Assembly (NCBI RefSeq): GCF_004514425.2
Contig: NZ_MYFN02000002.1
Location: 349,320-413,319, forward strand
Reading direction: 5' to 3'
DNA: 64,000 bases
DNA from: Shinella sumterensis
GTDB taxonomy: Bacteria > Pseudomonadota > Alphaproteobacteria > Rhizobiales > Rhizobiaceae
In this document: one piece after another, positions 47,904 to 55,995 of the stretch
Layout: every line of letters starts with the position of its first letter
Position numbering within the stretch: position 1 is the stretch's first letter
Translations under genes and position numbers: made by a program
The notes under the pieces: model-generated
Databases searched by the model: none
Seen by the model: the letters and a program-made list of their open reading frames with translations, nothing else
Told to the model about the DNA's origin: nothing

Positions 47904-48770
47904 TTACGCCTGCCCACCACGGACAGACGGATGCCAGAACGTGACGATCCGCTCGATGAGCGCGACCGCCCCATAGAAGGCGGAACCAGCCACCGCGGCA
48001 ACCGCGATTTCGGCCCAGACCATGTCGACATTCATGCGGCCCACTTCCGTGGAAATCCGGAAGCCCATGCCGACGATGGGGGTTCCGAAGAACTCGGCGA
48101 CGATCGCGCCGATCAGCGCCAGCGTCGAGTTGATCTTGAGAGCGTTGAAGATGAAGGGCCAGGCGGCGGGAAGGCGCAGCTTGACGAGCGTCTGGAACCA
48201 GTCGGCGGCATAGGTGCGCATCAGGTCGCGTTCCATGTGGCTGGTCGCGGCAAGGCCCGAGACCGTGTTCACCAGCATGGGGAAGAACGTCATGATGACC
48301 ACGACCGCGACCTTCGACTGCCAGTCGAAGCCGAACCACATGACCATGATGGGCGCCACCCCGATGACCGGCAGGGCGGACACGAAGTTGCCGAGCGGCA
48401 AGAGCCCCTTTTGCAGGAACGGCGAGCGGTCGACAAGGATGGCGACGAGGAAGCCAAGGCCGCAGCCCAGCGCATAGCCGACCAGCACGGATTTGAGGAA
48501 GGTCTGGCGGAAATCCGCCCACAGGGTCGGCACGGAACTGATCAGCCGCGCCCAGATCATGCTCGGCGGCGGCAACAGCACGGAGGGCACGTTGAAGCCC
48601 CTGACGATGCCTTCCCACAGCACGAGAATGGTGATGCCGAAGATCAGCGGCACGGCGAGGCGGGCGGCCCTGTCGGCCGCGCCGGTGAGTTTGCGCCGCA
48701 CCAGCCACTCGTTGAACGCCCATGCGGCGAGCCAGAAGACGATGGCGGCGATCAGGATGGAAAGGTTCAT
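47904..48770 (-). CDS. ABC transporter permease (ThiX/SsuC type)
   Basis: A 288-residue inner-membrane permease. The coupling-helix EAA region is AADWFQTLVKLRLPAAWPFIFNALKINSTLALIGAIVAEFFG. About seven membrane segments are visible. Its start overlaps the previous permease stop by four bases (ATGA). With the neighbouring permease it would form a heterodimeric channel. Confidence 0.88.
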   Translation of the reverse strand: MNLSILIAAIVFWLAAWAFNEWLVRRKLTGAADRAARLAVPLIFGITILVLWEGIVRGFNVPSVLLPPPSMIWARLISSVPTLWADFRQTFLKSVLVGYALGCGLGFLVAILVDRSPFLQKGLLPLGNFVSALPVIGVAPIMVMWFGFDWQSKVAVVVIMTFFPMLVNTVSGLAATSHMERDLMRTYAADWFQTLVKLRLPAAWPFIFNALKINSTLALIGAIVAEFFGTPIVGMGFRISTEVGRMNVDMVWAEIAVAAVAGSAFYGAVALIERIVTFWHPSVRGGQA

Positions 48771-49651
48771 GCCCGTGCCCCCATGCGCTTGAGGACAAGG
48801 CTGTGCGCAAAGCCGACGATGATGACCAGCAGCGCCGCGACGGCCGCCGCCATGAACAGCGCCGCCCAGATCTGCACCGTCTGGCCGTAGTACGAGCCGG
48901 CGAGCAGGCGGGCGCCGAGGCCCGCGACGGCCCCGGTCGGCAATTCGCCCACGATGGCGCCGACCAGCGAGATGGCGATCGCGACCTTCAGCGAGGTGAA
49001 GAGATAGGGCATCGAGCAGGGCCAGCGCAGCTTCCAGAAAGTCTGGGACGCCGAGGCATTGTAGGTGTGCATCAGGTCGAGCTGGATCTGTTCGGCGCTG
49101 CGCAGGCCCTTCACCATGCCGACGACGACGGGGAAGAAGGACAGGTAGGTCGAGATCAGCGCCTTCGGCATCAGCCCGGAAATACCCACCGCGTTCAGCA
49201 CGACGATGATCATCGGCGCGATGGCGAGGATGGGGATCGTCTGGCTGGCGATGACCCAGGGCATCAGCGAGCGGTCCATCGCCCGGTTGTGCACGACGGC
49301 GATGGCAAGCAGGATGCCGAGAACGGCGCCCATGCCGAAGCCCATCAGCGTGGCGGAAAGCGTGACCCAGGCGTGGTAGACGAGGCTGCGCTTGGAGGTG
49401 ATCGCCTTGTTGACGGTCGTGTCCCACAATTCGGCAAGGACCTGGTGCGGCGCTGGCAGCACGGGCCGCTCCTGCGCCATCGTTCTCGGCAGGAGCTCCG
49501 AGAAGCTTATGGTCGTTCCGGCGCGCGCGGCCGTGTCACGCTCGAAGGGCGCATTCAGCACCACCACGAAGACATACCAGAGCACGATGAGGGAGAGCAC
49601 GACGGTGCCGATGGGAAGCAGGCGGTCCTTGAAGAAGCTGGCCCGTTCCAT
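48767..49651 (-). CDS. ABC transporter permease (ThiX/SsuC type)
   Basis: A 294-residue permease, paralogue of the gene that follows it. Motifs: ASASQTFWKLRWPCSMPYLFTSLKVAIAISLVGAIVGELP (EAA loop), and VVVGMVKGLRSAEQIQLDLM. It begins just after the half-size DMT gene (stop and start 2 nt apart). Confidence 0.88.
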   Translation of the reverse strand: MERASFFKDRLLPIGTVVLSLIVLWYVFVVVLNAPFERDTAARAGTTISFSELLPRTMAQERPVLPAPHQVLAELWDTTVNKAITSKRSLVYHAWVTLSATLMGFGMGAVLGILLAIAVVHNRAMDRSLMPWVIASQTIPILAIAPMIIVVLNAVGISGLMPKALISTYLSFFPVVVGMVKGLRSAEQIQLDLMHTYNASASQTFWKLRWPCSMPYLFTSLKVAIAISLVGAIVGELPTGAVAGLGARLLAGSYYGQTVQIWAALFMAAAVAALLVIIVGFAHSLVLKRMGARA

Positions 49652-49653
49652 CG

Positions 49654-49989
49654 TCAGCTCCGTGCCGGGGAGGGCAGGAGCATCAGCCCCATGGCGACGA
49701 TGCCGAGGCCGACGCCTGCCATCTGGGTGGTGCTCAGCCGTTCGCCGAAGAACAGGAAGGCGATGACGTTGACGAGCAGCAGCTGGGTGATGGCGGAGAG
49801 CGAGATGGCAAGACCCAGCCCGCCTTCGCGCATGAGCTTCAGCATCATCAGGTTGCCGACGATATAGAGGGCGAGCGACAGCAGGAGATAGAGGATGTTC
49901 GTCGTGCCGATATAGGCGCGCGATGCGGTCGCCGCGCCGATGAAGACGGTGGTGGCGCCAAACAGCCAGAGCACGAAGGGCAGCTTCAT
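49654..49989 (-). CDS. half-size DMT/EamA-like membrane protein
   Basis: A 111-residue, four-span hydrophobic protein: MKLPFVLWLFGATTVFIGAA, NILYLLLSLALYIVGNLMMLKLM, GLGLAISLSAITQLLLVNVIAFLFFGERLS and a last span GVGLGIVAMGLMLL. The FFGERLS motif is typical of the EamA/small-multidrug-resistance superfamily, which acts as a dimer. Its ATG overlaps the ATPase stop codon, so it is coupled to the ABC importer. That placement is unusual. It could assist uptake or export a by-product. Confidence 0.75.
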   Translation of the reverse strand: MKLPFVLWLFGATTVFIGAATASRAYIGTTNILYLLLSLALYIVGNLMMLKLMREGGLGLAISLSAITQLLLVNVIAFLFFGERLSTTQMAGVGLGIVAMGLMLLPSPARS

Positions 49990-50792
49990 CAGGCATGCTC
50001 CTCGTAGCTGTGGCCGGCGCGCAGGCCCTCCCGCACGCGGTGCGCGACCGCGAGGAATTCGGGTGTCTCGCGAATGTCGAGCGGGCGCTCCTTCGGCAGC
50101 GGCGACTCGATGATATCGGTGACGCGGCCGGGCCGCGGGCTCATGACGACGATCTTCGTCGAGAGATAGACGGCTTCCGGGATCGAATGCGTGACGAAGC
50201 AGATGGTCTTCCGGGTGGCGGCCCAGAGTTTCAGGAGCTGTTCGTTGAGGTGGTCGCGGACGATCTCGTCCAGCGCGCCGAAGGGCTCGTCCATCAGCAG
50301 CAGGTCGGCGTCGAAGGCGAGCGCACGGGCGATGGACGCGCGCTGCTGCATGCCGCCCGAAAGCTGCCAGGGATATTTCTTGCCGAAGCCCGCGAGGTTG
50401 ACGAGGTCGAGCGTGCGGTCGATGCGGGCCTTCTGGTCCTGCCTGGAGTAGCCCATGATCTCGAGCGGCAGCGCAATATTCTTCTCTATGGTGCGCCAGG
50501 GATAGAGCGCGGCCGCCTGGAAGACATAGCCGTAGGCGCGTTGCCGGCGGGCTTCCTCGGGCGTCATGCCGTTGACGGTGATGGTGCCTGAGGTCGGCTT
50601 TTCGAGATCGGCGATGACGCGCAGGAACGTGGTCTTGCCGCAGCCGGAGGGGCCGATGAAGGAAACGAAATCGCCCTTCTCGACATTGAGATTGACCCCC
50701 GTCAGCGCCGTTACGGGGCCGTCGGCCGTCTGGAAGGTGAGGCCGAGATCGTTTGCGGAGACGACGGTATTCGATGGGGCCATGCTCATCAT
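49989..50792 (-). CDS. ABC transporter ATPase (SsuB/TauB/ThiZ type)
   Basis: A 267-residue ATPase: Walker A IGPSGCGKTTFLR, Q-loop VFQAAALYPWRTIEKN, signature WQLSGGMQQRASIARA, Walker B LLLMDEPFGALD, H-loop FVTHSIPEAVYL, and the C-terminal SPRPGRV typical of nitrate/sulfonate/taurine-type systems. It is the first gene of the importer operon. ATGs at 50792, 50789 and 50783 are all possible starts. Confidence 0.92.
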   Translation of the reverse strand: MMSMAPSNTVVSANDLGLTFQTADGPVTALTGVNLNVEKGDFVSFIGPSGCGKTTFLRVIADLEKPTSGTITVNGMTPEEARRQRAYGYVFQAAALYPWRTIEKNIALPLEIMGYSRQDQKARIDRTLDLVNLAGFGKKYPWQLSGGMQQRASIARALAFDADLLLMDEPFGALDEIVRDHLNEQLLKLWAATRKTICFVTHSIPEAVYLSTKIVVMSPRPGRVTDIIESPLPKERPLDIRETPEFLAVAHRVREGLRAGHSYEEHA

Positions 50793-50908
50793 CTTTCGGC
50801 GCCTCGCAGGGCGCGGTTTCCGGCAGACTGCATGTCCCTTTCCGGCATTGCAATCGGCATTGTCTGCGGTATCAATCTGCGCACGGAATTCTTTCTTGGG
50901 AGAGAGAC

Positions 50909-51322
50909 ATGGCGCTTGAAGGAAAGGCCACGTGCCACGTCGTGCGCCCGGGCAGCACCTATGATGGAAAGCAGGGGTTCAGCTATTTCGAGGGCATCGC
51001 CCGCGAGAGCGTCGGCGCCACCGGCATCTGCATGCATCTTCTGACGATCCCGCCGGGCGGGCGCGCGAAGGCGCATATGCACGAGAGCCACGAGACAGCG
51101 ATCTACATGCTCTCCGGCGAGGCGCATACCTGGTACGGCGAGCGGCTGGAGAACCATGTCGTCGTCAGGGCGGGGGAGATGTTCTATATTCCCGCCGGCG
51201 TGCCGCATCTGCCCGCCAATCTCTCCGATCAACCGGCCTCGGCCGTCATTGCGCGGACAGATCCCCACGAGCAGGAGAGCGTGGTGCTTCTGCCGCATCT
51301 CGAAGCGCTCGTTCCGGCGTAA
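50909..51322 (+). CDS. cupin domain protein
   Basis: A 137-residue single-cupin protein. The cupin metal motifs are GGRAKAHMHESHETAIYMLSG and GEMFYIPAGVPHLPAN. GGGAGAGAG precedes the ATG. It diverges from the ABC ATPase gene and lies within the pyrimidine catabolism locus. It may be a small-molecule isomerase or a metal-binding sensor; the reaction is unknown. Confidence 0.8.
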   Translation: MALEGKATCHVVRPGSTYDGKQGFSYFEGIARESVGATGICMHLLTIPPGGRAKAHMHESHETAIYMLSGEAHTWYGERLENHVVVRAGEMFYIPAGVPHLPANLSDQPASAVIARTDPHEQESVVLLPHLEALVPA

Positions 51323-51348
51323 CAGCCTGTATGCGGGGTGCCTGACCG

Positions 51349-51726
51349 TCATTTCTTGCATCGCGCCAGCGGCCCCCAGCGTGTGCCGTCGGGAAAGCTG
51401 ACCGTGTAGCCGCCGTCATCCGGCGTCAGCGTCAGCTCGAAGGATGCCGGTTCCTCCGAGCCTTCGTCGTTGCATTCGGCCATGACGACGGTGGCGCCGC
51501 CGACCTTCCTGGCCTCGCCCTTGAACTCGCAATAGGAGGCTGCGGTCGTCACACCCTCCTTGTTGAGCAGGAAGAAGACGTCGGCACCGGAGGACTCTCC
51601 GGTTCCGGAATACAGGCAGCCTTCCTTGTTGCCATAGCTGCCGTCGACGATGTCGGCCGCCGCCGATGCCTGGCCGCATAAGGCCAGGCCCACGGCGACG
51701 GATAAGAGGAAGCGGCGCGCGCGCAT
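51349..51726 (-). CDS. small secreted hypothetical protein
   Basis: A 125-residue protein with a signal peptide (cut near GQASAAAD) and four cysteines in the mature part, probably in disulfides. No known domain is recognised. Its ATG overlaps the stop of the dihydropyrimidinase gene by one base (TGATG), so the two are probably co-translated. Why a secreted protein is coupled to pyrimidine degradation is unclear. Confidence 0.7.
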   Translation of the reverse strand: MRARRFLLSVAVGLALCGQASAAADIVDGSYGNKEGCLYSGTGESSGADVFFLLNKEGVTTAASYCEFKGEARKVGGATVVMAECNDEGSEEPASFELTLTPDDGGYTVSFPDGTRWGPLARCKK

Positions 51727-53180
51727 CACACGCCGCTCGCCGGAATGCCGCTGCGCTCCACCTTGCGCGGCGCGGTGATTTCCTTCCAGGTCGACAGCGC
51801 CTTGTTGACGGCGGCGAAGGGTTCGCGCTTTACGAACTGGCCGTGGCCCTCGCGGGTCTTGACGGTCGATTCCTCGATGGCCACGACACCGCGCGTGAGC
51901 GTGTAGCGCGGCAGGCCGACGACCTCCTTGCCCTCGAAGACGTTGTAATCGATGGAGGATTGCTGGCTCTTTGCCGAAATCGTCTTCGAACGCTTGGGAT
52001 CCCACACCACGATATCGGCATCCGCGCCCACAAGGATCGCGCCCTTGCGCGGATAGACGTTGAGGATCTTGGCGATGTTGGTGGAGGTGACGGCGACGAA
52101 TTCGTTCATCGTCAGGCGGCCGGTGTTGACGCCATAGGTCCAGAGCATCGGCATGCGGTCCTCAAGACCACCGGTGCCGTTCGGGATCTTGCGGAAATCG
52201 CCCACCCCGGTGCGCTTCTGGTCGGTGGTAAAGGCGCAATGATCGGTCGCCACCACCTGCAGCGAGCCCGCCGCAAGGCCGGCCCACAGCGAATCCTGGT
52301 GCTGCTTGTTGCGGAAGGGCGGGCTCATGACGCGGCGCGCCGAGTGGTCCCAGTCCTTGTTGAAATATTCGCTCTCGTCGAGCGTCAGGTGCTGGATCAG
52401 CGGCTCGCCATAGACGCGCATGCCGTTCTGCCGGGCACGGCGGATGGCCTCGTGCGCCTGTTCGCAGGAGGTGTGCACGACATAGAGGGGCGCGCCCGCC
52501 ATATCGGCGATGATGATGGCGCGGTTCGTCGCCTCGCCTTCGACGGACGGCGGGCGCGAATAGGCATGGCCTTCCGGCCCGTTGTTGCCCTCGTCCATCA
52601 GCTTGGCCTGCATGGCGGCGACCACGTCGCCGTTTTCCGCATGCACGAGCGGCAACGCGCCGAGCGCCGCACAGCGCTGGAACGACGCGAACATCTCGTC
52701 GTCGTTCACCATCAGCGCGCCCTTGTAGGCCATGAAATGCTTGAAGGTGTTGATGCCCTTGTCCTCGACGATCGTCTTCATCTCGTCGAAGACCTGCTCG
52801 CCCCACCAGGTCACGGACATGTGGAAGGAATAGTCGCAATTGGCGCGGGTCGACTTGTTGTCCCAGCGCTTCAGCGCATCGAGCAGCGACTGGCCGGGGT
52901 CGGGCAGGCAGAAATCCACCACCATGGTCGTGCCGCCGGCAAGGCCCGCGCGCGTGCCGCTTTCGAAATCGTCGGCCGAATAGGTGCCCATGAAGGGCAT
53001 TTCGAGATGCACATGCGGATCGATACCACCCGGCATGACATAACAGCCCGCCGCATCCAGCACCTCGTCGCCGGAGAGGTTCGGCCCGATCTCGACGATC
53101 TTCCCGCCCTCGATCCTGACATCCGCCTTGTAGGTCAGGTCCGCGGTGACAACGGTTCCGCCCTTGATGACTGTGCTCAT
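51726..53180 (-). CDS. hydA: dihydropyrimidinase
   Basis: A 484-residue cyclic amidohydrolase that opens dihydrouracil or dihydrothymine to N-carbamoyl-beta-amino acids, the second step of reductive pyrimidine degradation. Zinc ligands: His56 and His58 (GGIDPHVHLEM), the carbamylated Lys153 (HFMAYKGALMV), LVHAENGD, VVHTSCEQAHEAI and the catalytic aspartate in VVATDHCAF. Length normal. The start follows a run GGGGGGACC. Translationally linked upstream to the DUF559 gene (ATGA overlap) and downstream to a small secreted protein. Confidence 0.93.
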   Translation of the reverse strand: MSTVIKGGTVVTADLTYKADVRIEGGKIVEIGPNLSGDEVLDAAGCYVMPGGIDPHVHLEMPFMGTYSADDFESGTRAGLAGGTTMVVDFCLPDPGQSLLDALKRWDNKSTRANCDYSFHMSVTWWGEQVFDEMKTIVEDKGINTFKHFMAYKGALMVNDDEMFASFQRCAALGALPLVHAENGDVVAAMQAKLMDEGNNGPEGHAYSRPPSVEGEATNRAIIIADMAGAPLYVVHTSCEQAHEAIRRARQNGMRVYGEPLIQHLTLDESEYFNKDWDHSARRVMSPPFRNKQHQDSLWAGLAAGSLQVVATDHCAFTTDQKRTGVGDFRKIPNGTGGLEDRMPMLWTYGVNTGRLTMNEFVAVTSTNIAKILNVYPRKGAILVGADADIVVWDPKRSKTISAKSQQSSIDYNVFEGKEVVGLPRYTLTRGVVAIEESTVKTREGHGQFVKREPFAAVNKALSTWKEITAPRKVERSGIPASGV

Positions 53181-53617
53181 GTTGGTCCCCCTGTTCTTCG
53201 GGTTTCGGCAGGAATGGCCGGATAGAAACGCGCTGCATGACAACGTTCGATCATTCGACCTTCCAGCGCGGCAAGGATTGTTTCGAGGACTGCGCGCCGC
53301 TCGCGGGTCACTTCATGATTCCAGAAACGCAGAAGCGAGTAGCCCGATGCGTTGAGCCAATGTGCTCGTGCTTCGTCTAAAGGACTTTCGGCGTGGTGGA
53401 AGCCATCGACCTCGATGATGAGATGGCGATCGCGACAGAGGAAATCGACGACATAGACTCCCAAAGGTATTTGCCGGGAGAACTTGAAACCGTTGAGGCG
53501 ACGGTCGCGAAGGTCACTCCAGAGGAGGCGCTCTTCTTCTGTTTCTATCCGTCGTAACCGTCGGGCCTGATGGGTCTTTCCAGGGCGTCGTTTTGTAATG
53601 TCGTTGGCGTTCGGCAT
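53177..53617 (-). CDS. DUF559 domain protein (Vsr/restriction-endonuclease-like fold)
   Basis: A 146-residue protein. Its core, RLLWSDLRDRRLNGFKFSRQ, then VYVVDFLCRDRHLIIEVDG and RFWNHEVTRERRAVLETI, is the DUF559 domain, a PD-(D/E)xK nuclease-like fold related to very-short-patch repair enzymes: D-(8)-EVD. Its stop overlaps the dihydropyrimidinase start (ATGA), and its own start abuts a large inverted repeat (53620-53799). DUF559 genes are scattered and often strain-specific in alphaproteobacteria. A role in pyrimidine metabolism is unlikely; insertion with the repeat is more plausible. Confidence 0.8.
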   Translation of the reverse strand: MPNANDITKRRPGKTHQARRLRRIETEEERLLWSDLRDRRLNGFKFSRQIPLGVYVVDFLCRDRHLIIEVDGFHHAESPLDEARAHWLNASGYSLLRFWNHEVTRERRAVLETILAALEGRMIERCHAARFYPAIPAETRRTGGPT

Positions 53618-53619
53618 GT

Positions 53620-53799
53620 CCCCCTCATCCGACCCTTCGGGCCACCTTCTCCCCGCGGGGGAGAAGGAAAGGCTCGGCAAAGCCGTCTCATTTGATTCCT
53701 CGATGCACGTGTTGCGCCGTAGAGACGAGAAAAGTGGTTCGGCAGGTATCCCCTTCTCCCCAGCGGGGAGAAGGTGGCCCGAAGGGCCGGATGAGGGGG
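53620..53799. repeat. inverted pair of mosaic palindromic elements (RIME-like)
   Basis: Two arms of about 48-50 bp (53620-53667 and 53750-53799) are inverted copies of each other with only a few mismatches. Each arm contains two inner palindromes, GGCCCGAAGGGCC-like and CCTTCTCCCC/GGGGAGAAGG. The 82 nt between them is unique. This is the layout of rhizobial intergenic mosaic elements. It fills the gap between the amidohydrolase and DUF559 genes. Confidence 0.8.
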
Positions 53800-53822
53800 T
53801 GTTCACCGCCGATACCATCCGA

Positions 53823-55073
53823 TCACTCCGCAATCCCCGCCGTCTCGATCACAGCATGCAAGAGCACGTCCGCACCGGCCGCGGCCCATTCCTTGGAAAT
53901 CTCCTCCGCCTCGTTGTGTGAGAGGCCGCCGACGCAGGGGCACATGATCATGGTGGCAGGCGCCACCTTGGCGGCCCAGCAGGCGTCGTGGCCGGCGCCG
54001 GAGATGATGTTCATGTGGCTGTAGCCGAGGTCTTCCGCGGCCTTGCGGACACTGGTGACCAATGTCGGATCGAAGGTGACGGGATCGAAATGGCCGACGG
54101 CCTCGACGCTGCAGCCAACGCCGAGCGCCTCGCAGATCCGGGGCGCTTCCGCCTCGATGCGCGCACGCATGCCGTCGAGCTTCGCCTGGTCGGGCGAGCG
54201 GATGTCGACGGTGAAGACCACCTTGCCGGGCAGTACATTGCGCGAGTTTGGCGAGAAGAACACCTGGCCGACGCCGCCGACGGCGCCTGGCTGGTTCTCC
54301 ATGGCGACGGTCTGCACCATTTCGAGGATGCGCGCCATCGCAAGGCCGGCATTGACGCGCAGGTTCATCGGCGTGGAGCCGGTATGCGCCTCGCGGCCCG
54401 TCAGCGTAAACTCCAGCCACCACAGGCCCTGACAGTGGGTGACGACGCCGATCTGCTTGTCTTCGGCCTCGAGGATCGGGCCCTGTTCGATGTGGTATTC
54501 GAAATAGGCGTGCATCTTGCGCGCGCCGACCTCTTCATCGCCGACCCAGCCGATGCGCTTCAGCTCTTCACCGAACGTCTTTCCCTCGGGATCCTTGCGG
54601 GCATAGGCGTAATCCTGGGTGTGAATGCCCGCGAAGACCCCAGAGGCAAGCATGGCCGGCGCGAAGCGGGCGCCTTCCTCGTTCGTCCAGTTGGTGACGA
54701 CGATCGGATGCTTCGTTCTGATGCCGAGATCGTTCAGCGAGCGGACGACCTCCAGCCCAGCCAGCACGCCGAGCACGCCATCGTATTTGCCGCCGGTCGG
54801 CTGCGTATCGAGATGCGAGCCGACATAGACGGGCAAGGCATCCGGGTCGGTGCCGGCGCGCGTCATGAACATGTTGCCCATGGTGTCGACGCCCATCGAA
54901 AGGCCCGCGTCGTCGCACCAGGTCTGGAAGAGGCGCCGGCCTTCGGCGTCAGCGTCGGTCAGTGTCTGGCGATTGTTGCCGCCGGCAATGCCGGGGCCGA
55001 TCTTCGCCATGTCCATGAGGGAATCCCACAGGCGGTCCGCGTTGACACGCATGTTCTCGCCGGGTGCGGCCAT
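53823..55073 (-). CDS. Zn-dependent amidohydrolase (beta-ureidopropionase/hydantoinase type)
   Basis: A 416-residue M20-family enzyme that removes the carbamoyl group from N-carbamoyl-amino acids. Metal ligands and core: GSHLDTQPTGGKYDGVLGVLAGLEV, NEEGARFAPAMLASG, FEYHIEQGPILE, and GAGHDACWAAK. With the neighbouring dihydropyrimidinase and dehydrogenase it most likely acts as beta-ureidopropionase, giving beta-alanine, CO2 and ammonium; allantoate or N-carbamoyl-L-amino-acid specificity cannot be excluded. GGGAG precedes the chosen ATG. It diverges from the RutR-type regulator. Confidence 0.88.
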   Translation of the reverse strand: MAAPGENMRVNADRLWDSLMDMAKIGPGIAGGNNRQTLTDADAEGRRLFQTWCDDAGLSMGVDTMGNMFMTRAGTDPDALPVYVGSHLDTQPTGGKYDGVLGVLAGLEVVRSLNDLGIRTKHPIVVTNWTNEEGARFAPAMLASGVFAGIHTQDYAYARKDPEGKTFGEELKRIGWVGDEEVGARKMHAYFEYHIEQGPILEAEDKQIGVVTHCQGLWWLEFTLTGREAHTGSTPMNLRVNAGLAMARILEMVQTVAMENQPGAVGGVGQVFFSPNSRNVLPGKVVFTVDIRSPDQAKLDGMRARIEAEAPRICEALGVGCSVEAVGHFDPVTFDPTLVTSVRKAAEDLGYSHMNIISGAGHDACWAAKVAPATMIMCPCVGGLSHNEAEEISKEWAAAGADVLLHAVIETAGIAE

Positions 55074-55198
55074 GTCGTATGCTCCCACGTCTTCGGGCTT
55101 TGAAAGCCTCAATTTTGTTCCCACCGGCGGCAGCGCTCTTGTTTGTTTTGCGCCTACCGTCCAGATTCGTCGTCTTTACTTGACAACGGCCTGATAAT

Positions 55199-55214
55199 TT
55201 GACCGGTTGGTAAA
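55199..55214. promoter_or_regulatory. RutR-like operator
   Basis: TTGACCGGTTGGTAAA differs at only two of the fourteen defined positions from the E. coli RutR consensus TTGACCA-NN-TGGTCAA. It lies between the divergent amidohydrolase and regulator genes, about 130 nt from each start. The assumption that this RutR keeps the E. coli site is inference. Confidence 0.6.
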
Positions 55215-55344
55215 CATTACAGCTTCCGGGGCGGCACTCAAGCCGAAAAACCAAAAACCTTGAAGCTTCGCCCCAGAAAATGGCGGCGCTTAAACTGGTG
55301 AATTTTGCGGCACTTTTCCAGCGGGAGCAGGCCGGAGGGGCACG

Positions 55345-55995
55345 ATGGCATTACCGAGGGCGGCAAGGACACAGCGGCGCACGCGCATCCAGGAGGCTAA
55401 GGAGGAGCAGATCCTCGAAGCCGCTCTGGAGGTCTTTTCATTGCACGGTTTTCGCGGGGCGACGGTGGACCAGATCGCCGACGTGGCCGGCATGTCGAAG
55501 CCCAACCTGCTCTATTATTTCCGCACCAAGGAGGCGATGCACCGCGCGCTGATCACCCGCGTGCTCGACACGTGGCTCGATCCGCTGCGCGAGTTCGACG
55601 CCGGTGGAAATCCGGTCTCGGAAATCCGCTCCTATATCCGCCGCAAGCTGGAGATGGCCCGTGACTTTCCGCGCGAAAGCCGGCTCTTCGCCAACGAAAT
55701 CCTCCAGGGTGCGCCGAATATCGAGGACGAGCTGAAGGGGCCGCTGAAAGCGCTGGTGGACGAGAAGGCGGAGGTCATTCGCGCCTGGGCCAAGGCCGGC
55801 AAGATCGCCAAATGCGACCCGTACCACCTGATCTTCTCGATCTGGTCTACCACGCAGCACTATGCCGACTTCGACGTGCAGGTGCGCGCGGTGCTGGGCC
55901 AGGACCAGTCCGGCGACGGGCGGTTCGAGGATGCGGCCCGCTTCCTCGAACAGCTTTTCCTCACCGGCCTCCACATCAACGAGCAGCCAACCTAG
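55345..55995 (+). CDS. rutR: TetR family regulator, RutR type
   Basis: A 216-residue repressor. The helix-turn-helix covers about residues 26-70 (AALEVFSLHGFRGATVDQIA, MSKPNLLYYFRTKEAMHRAL). The ligand domain has ESRLFANEILQGAPNIEDEL and LIFSIWSTTQHYADFDVQVRAVLG, stretches characteristic of RutR, which binds uracil and thymine. It should control the pyrimidine genes on both sides. Its 3' end overlaps the converging OpgC-like gene by 20 bases. Confidence 0.9.
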   Translation: MALPRAARTQRRTRIQEAKEEQILEAALEVFSLHGFRGATVDQIADVAGMSKPNLLYYFRTKEAMHRALITRVLDTWLDPLREFDAGGNPVSEIRSYIRRKLEMARDFPRESRLFANEILQGAPNIEDELKGPLKALVDEKAEVIRAWAKAGKIAKCDPYHLIFSIWSTTQHYADFDVQVRAVLGQDQSGDGRFEDAARFLEQLFLTGLHINEQPT

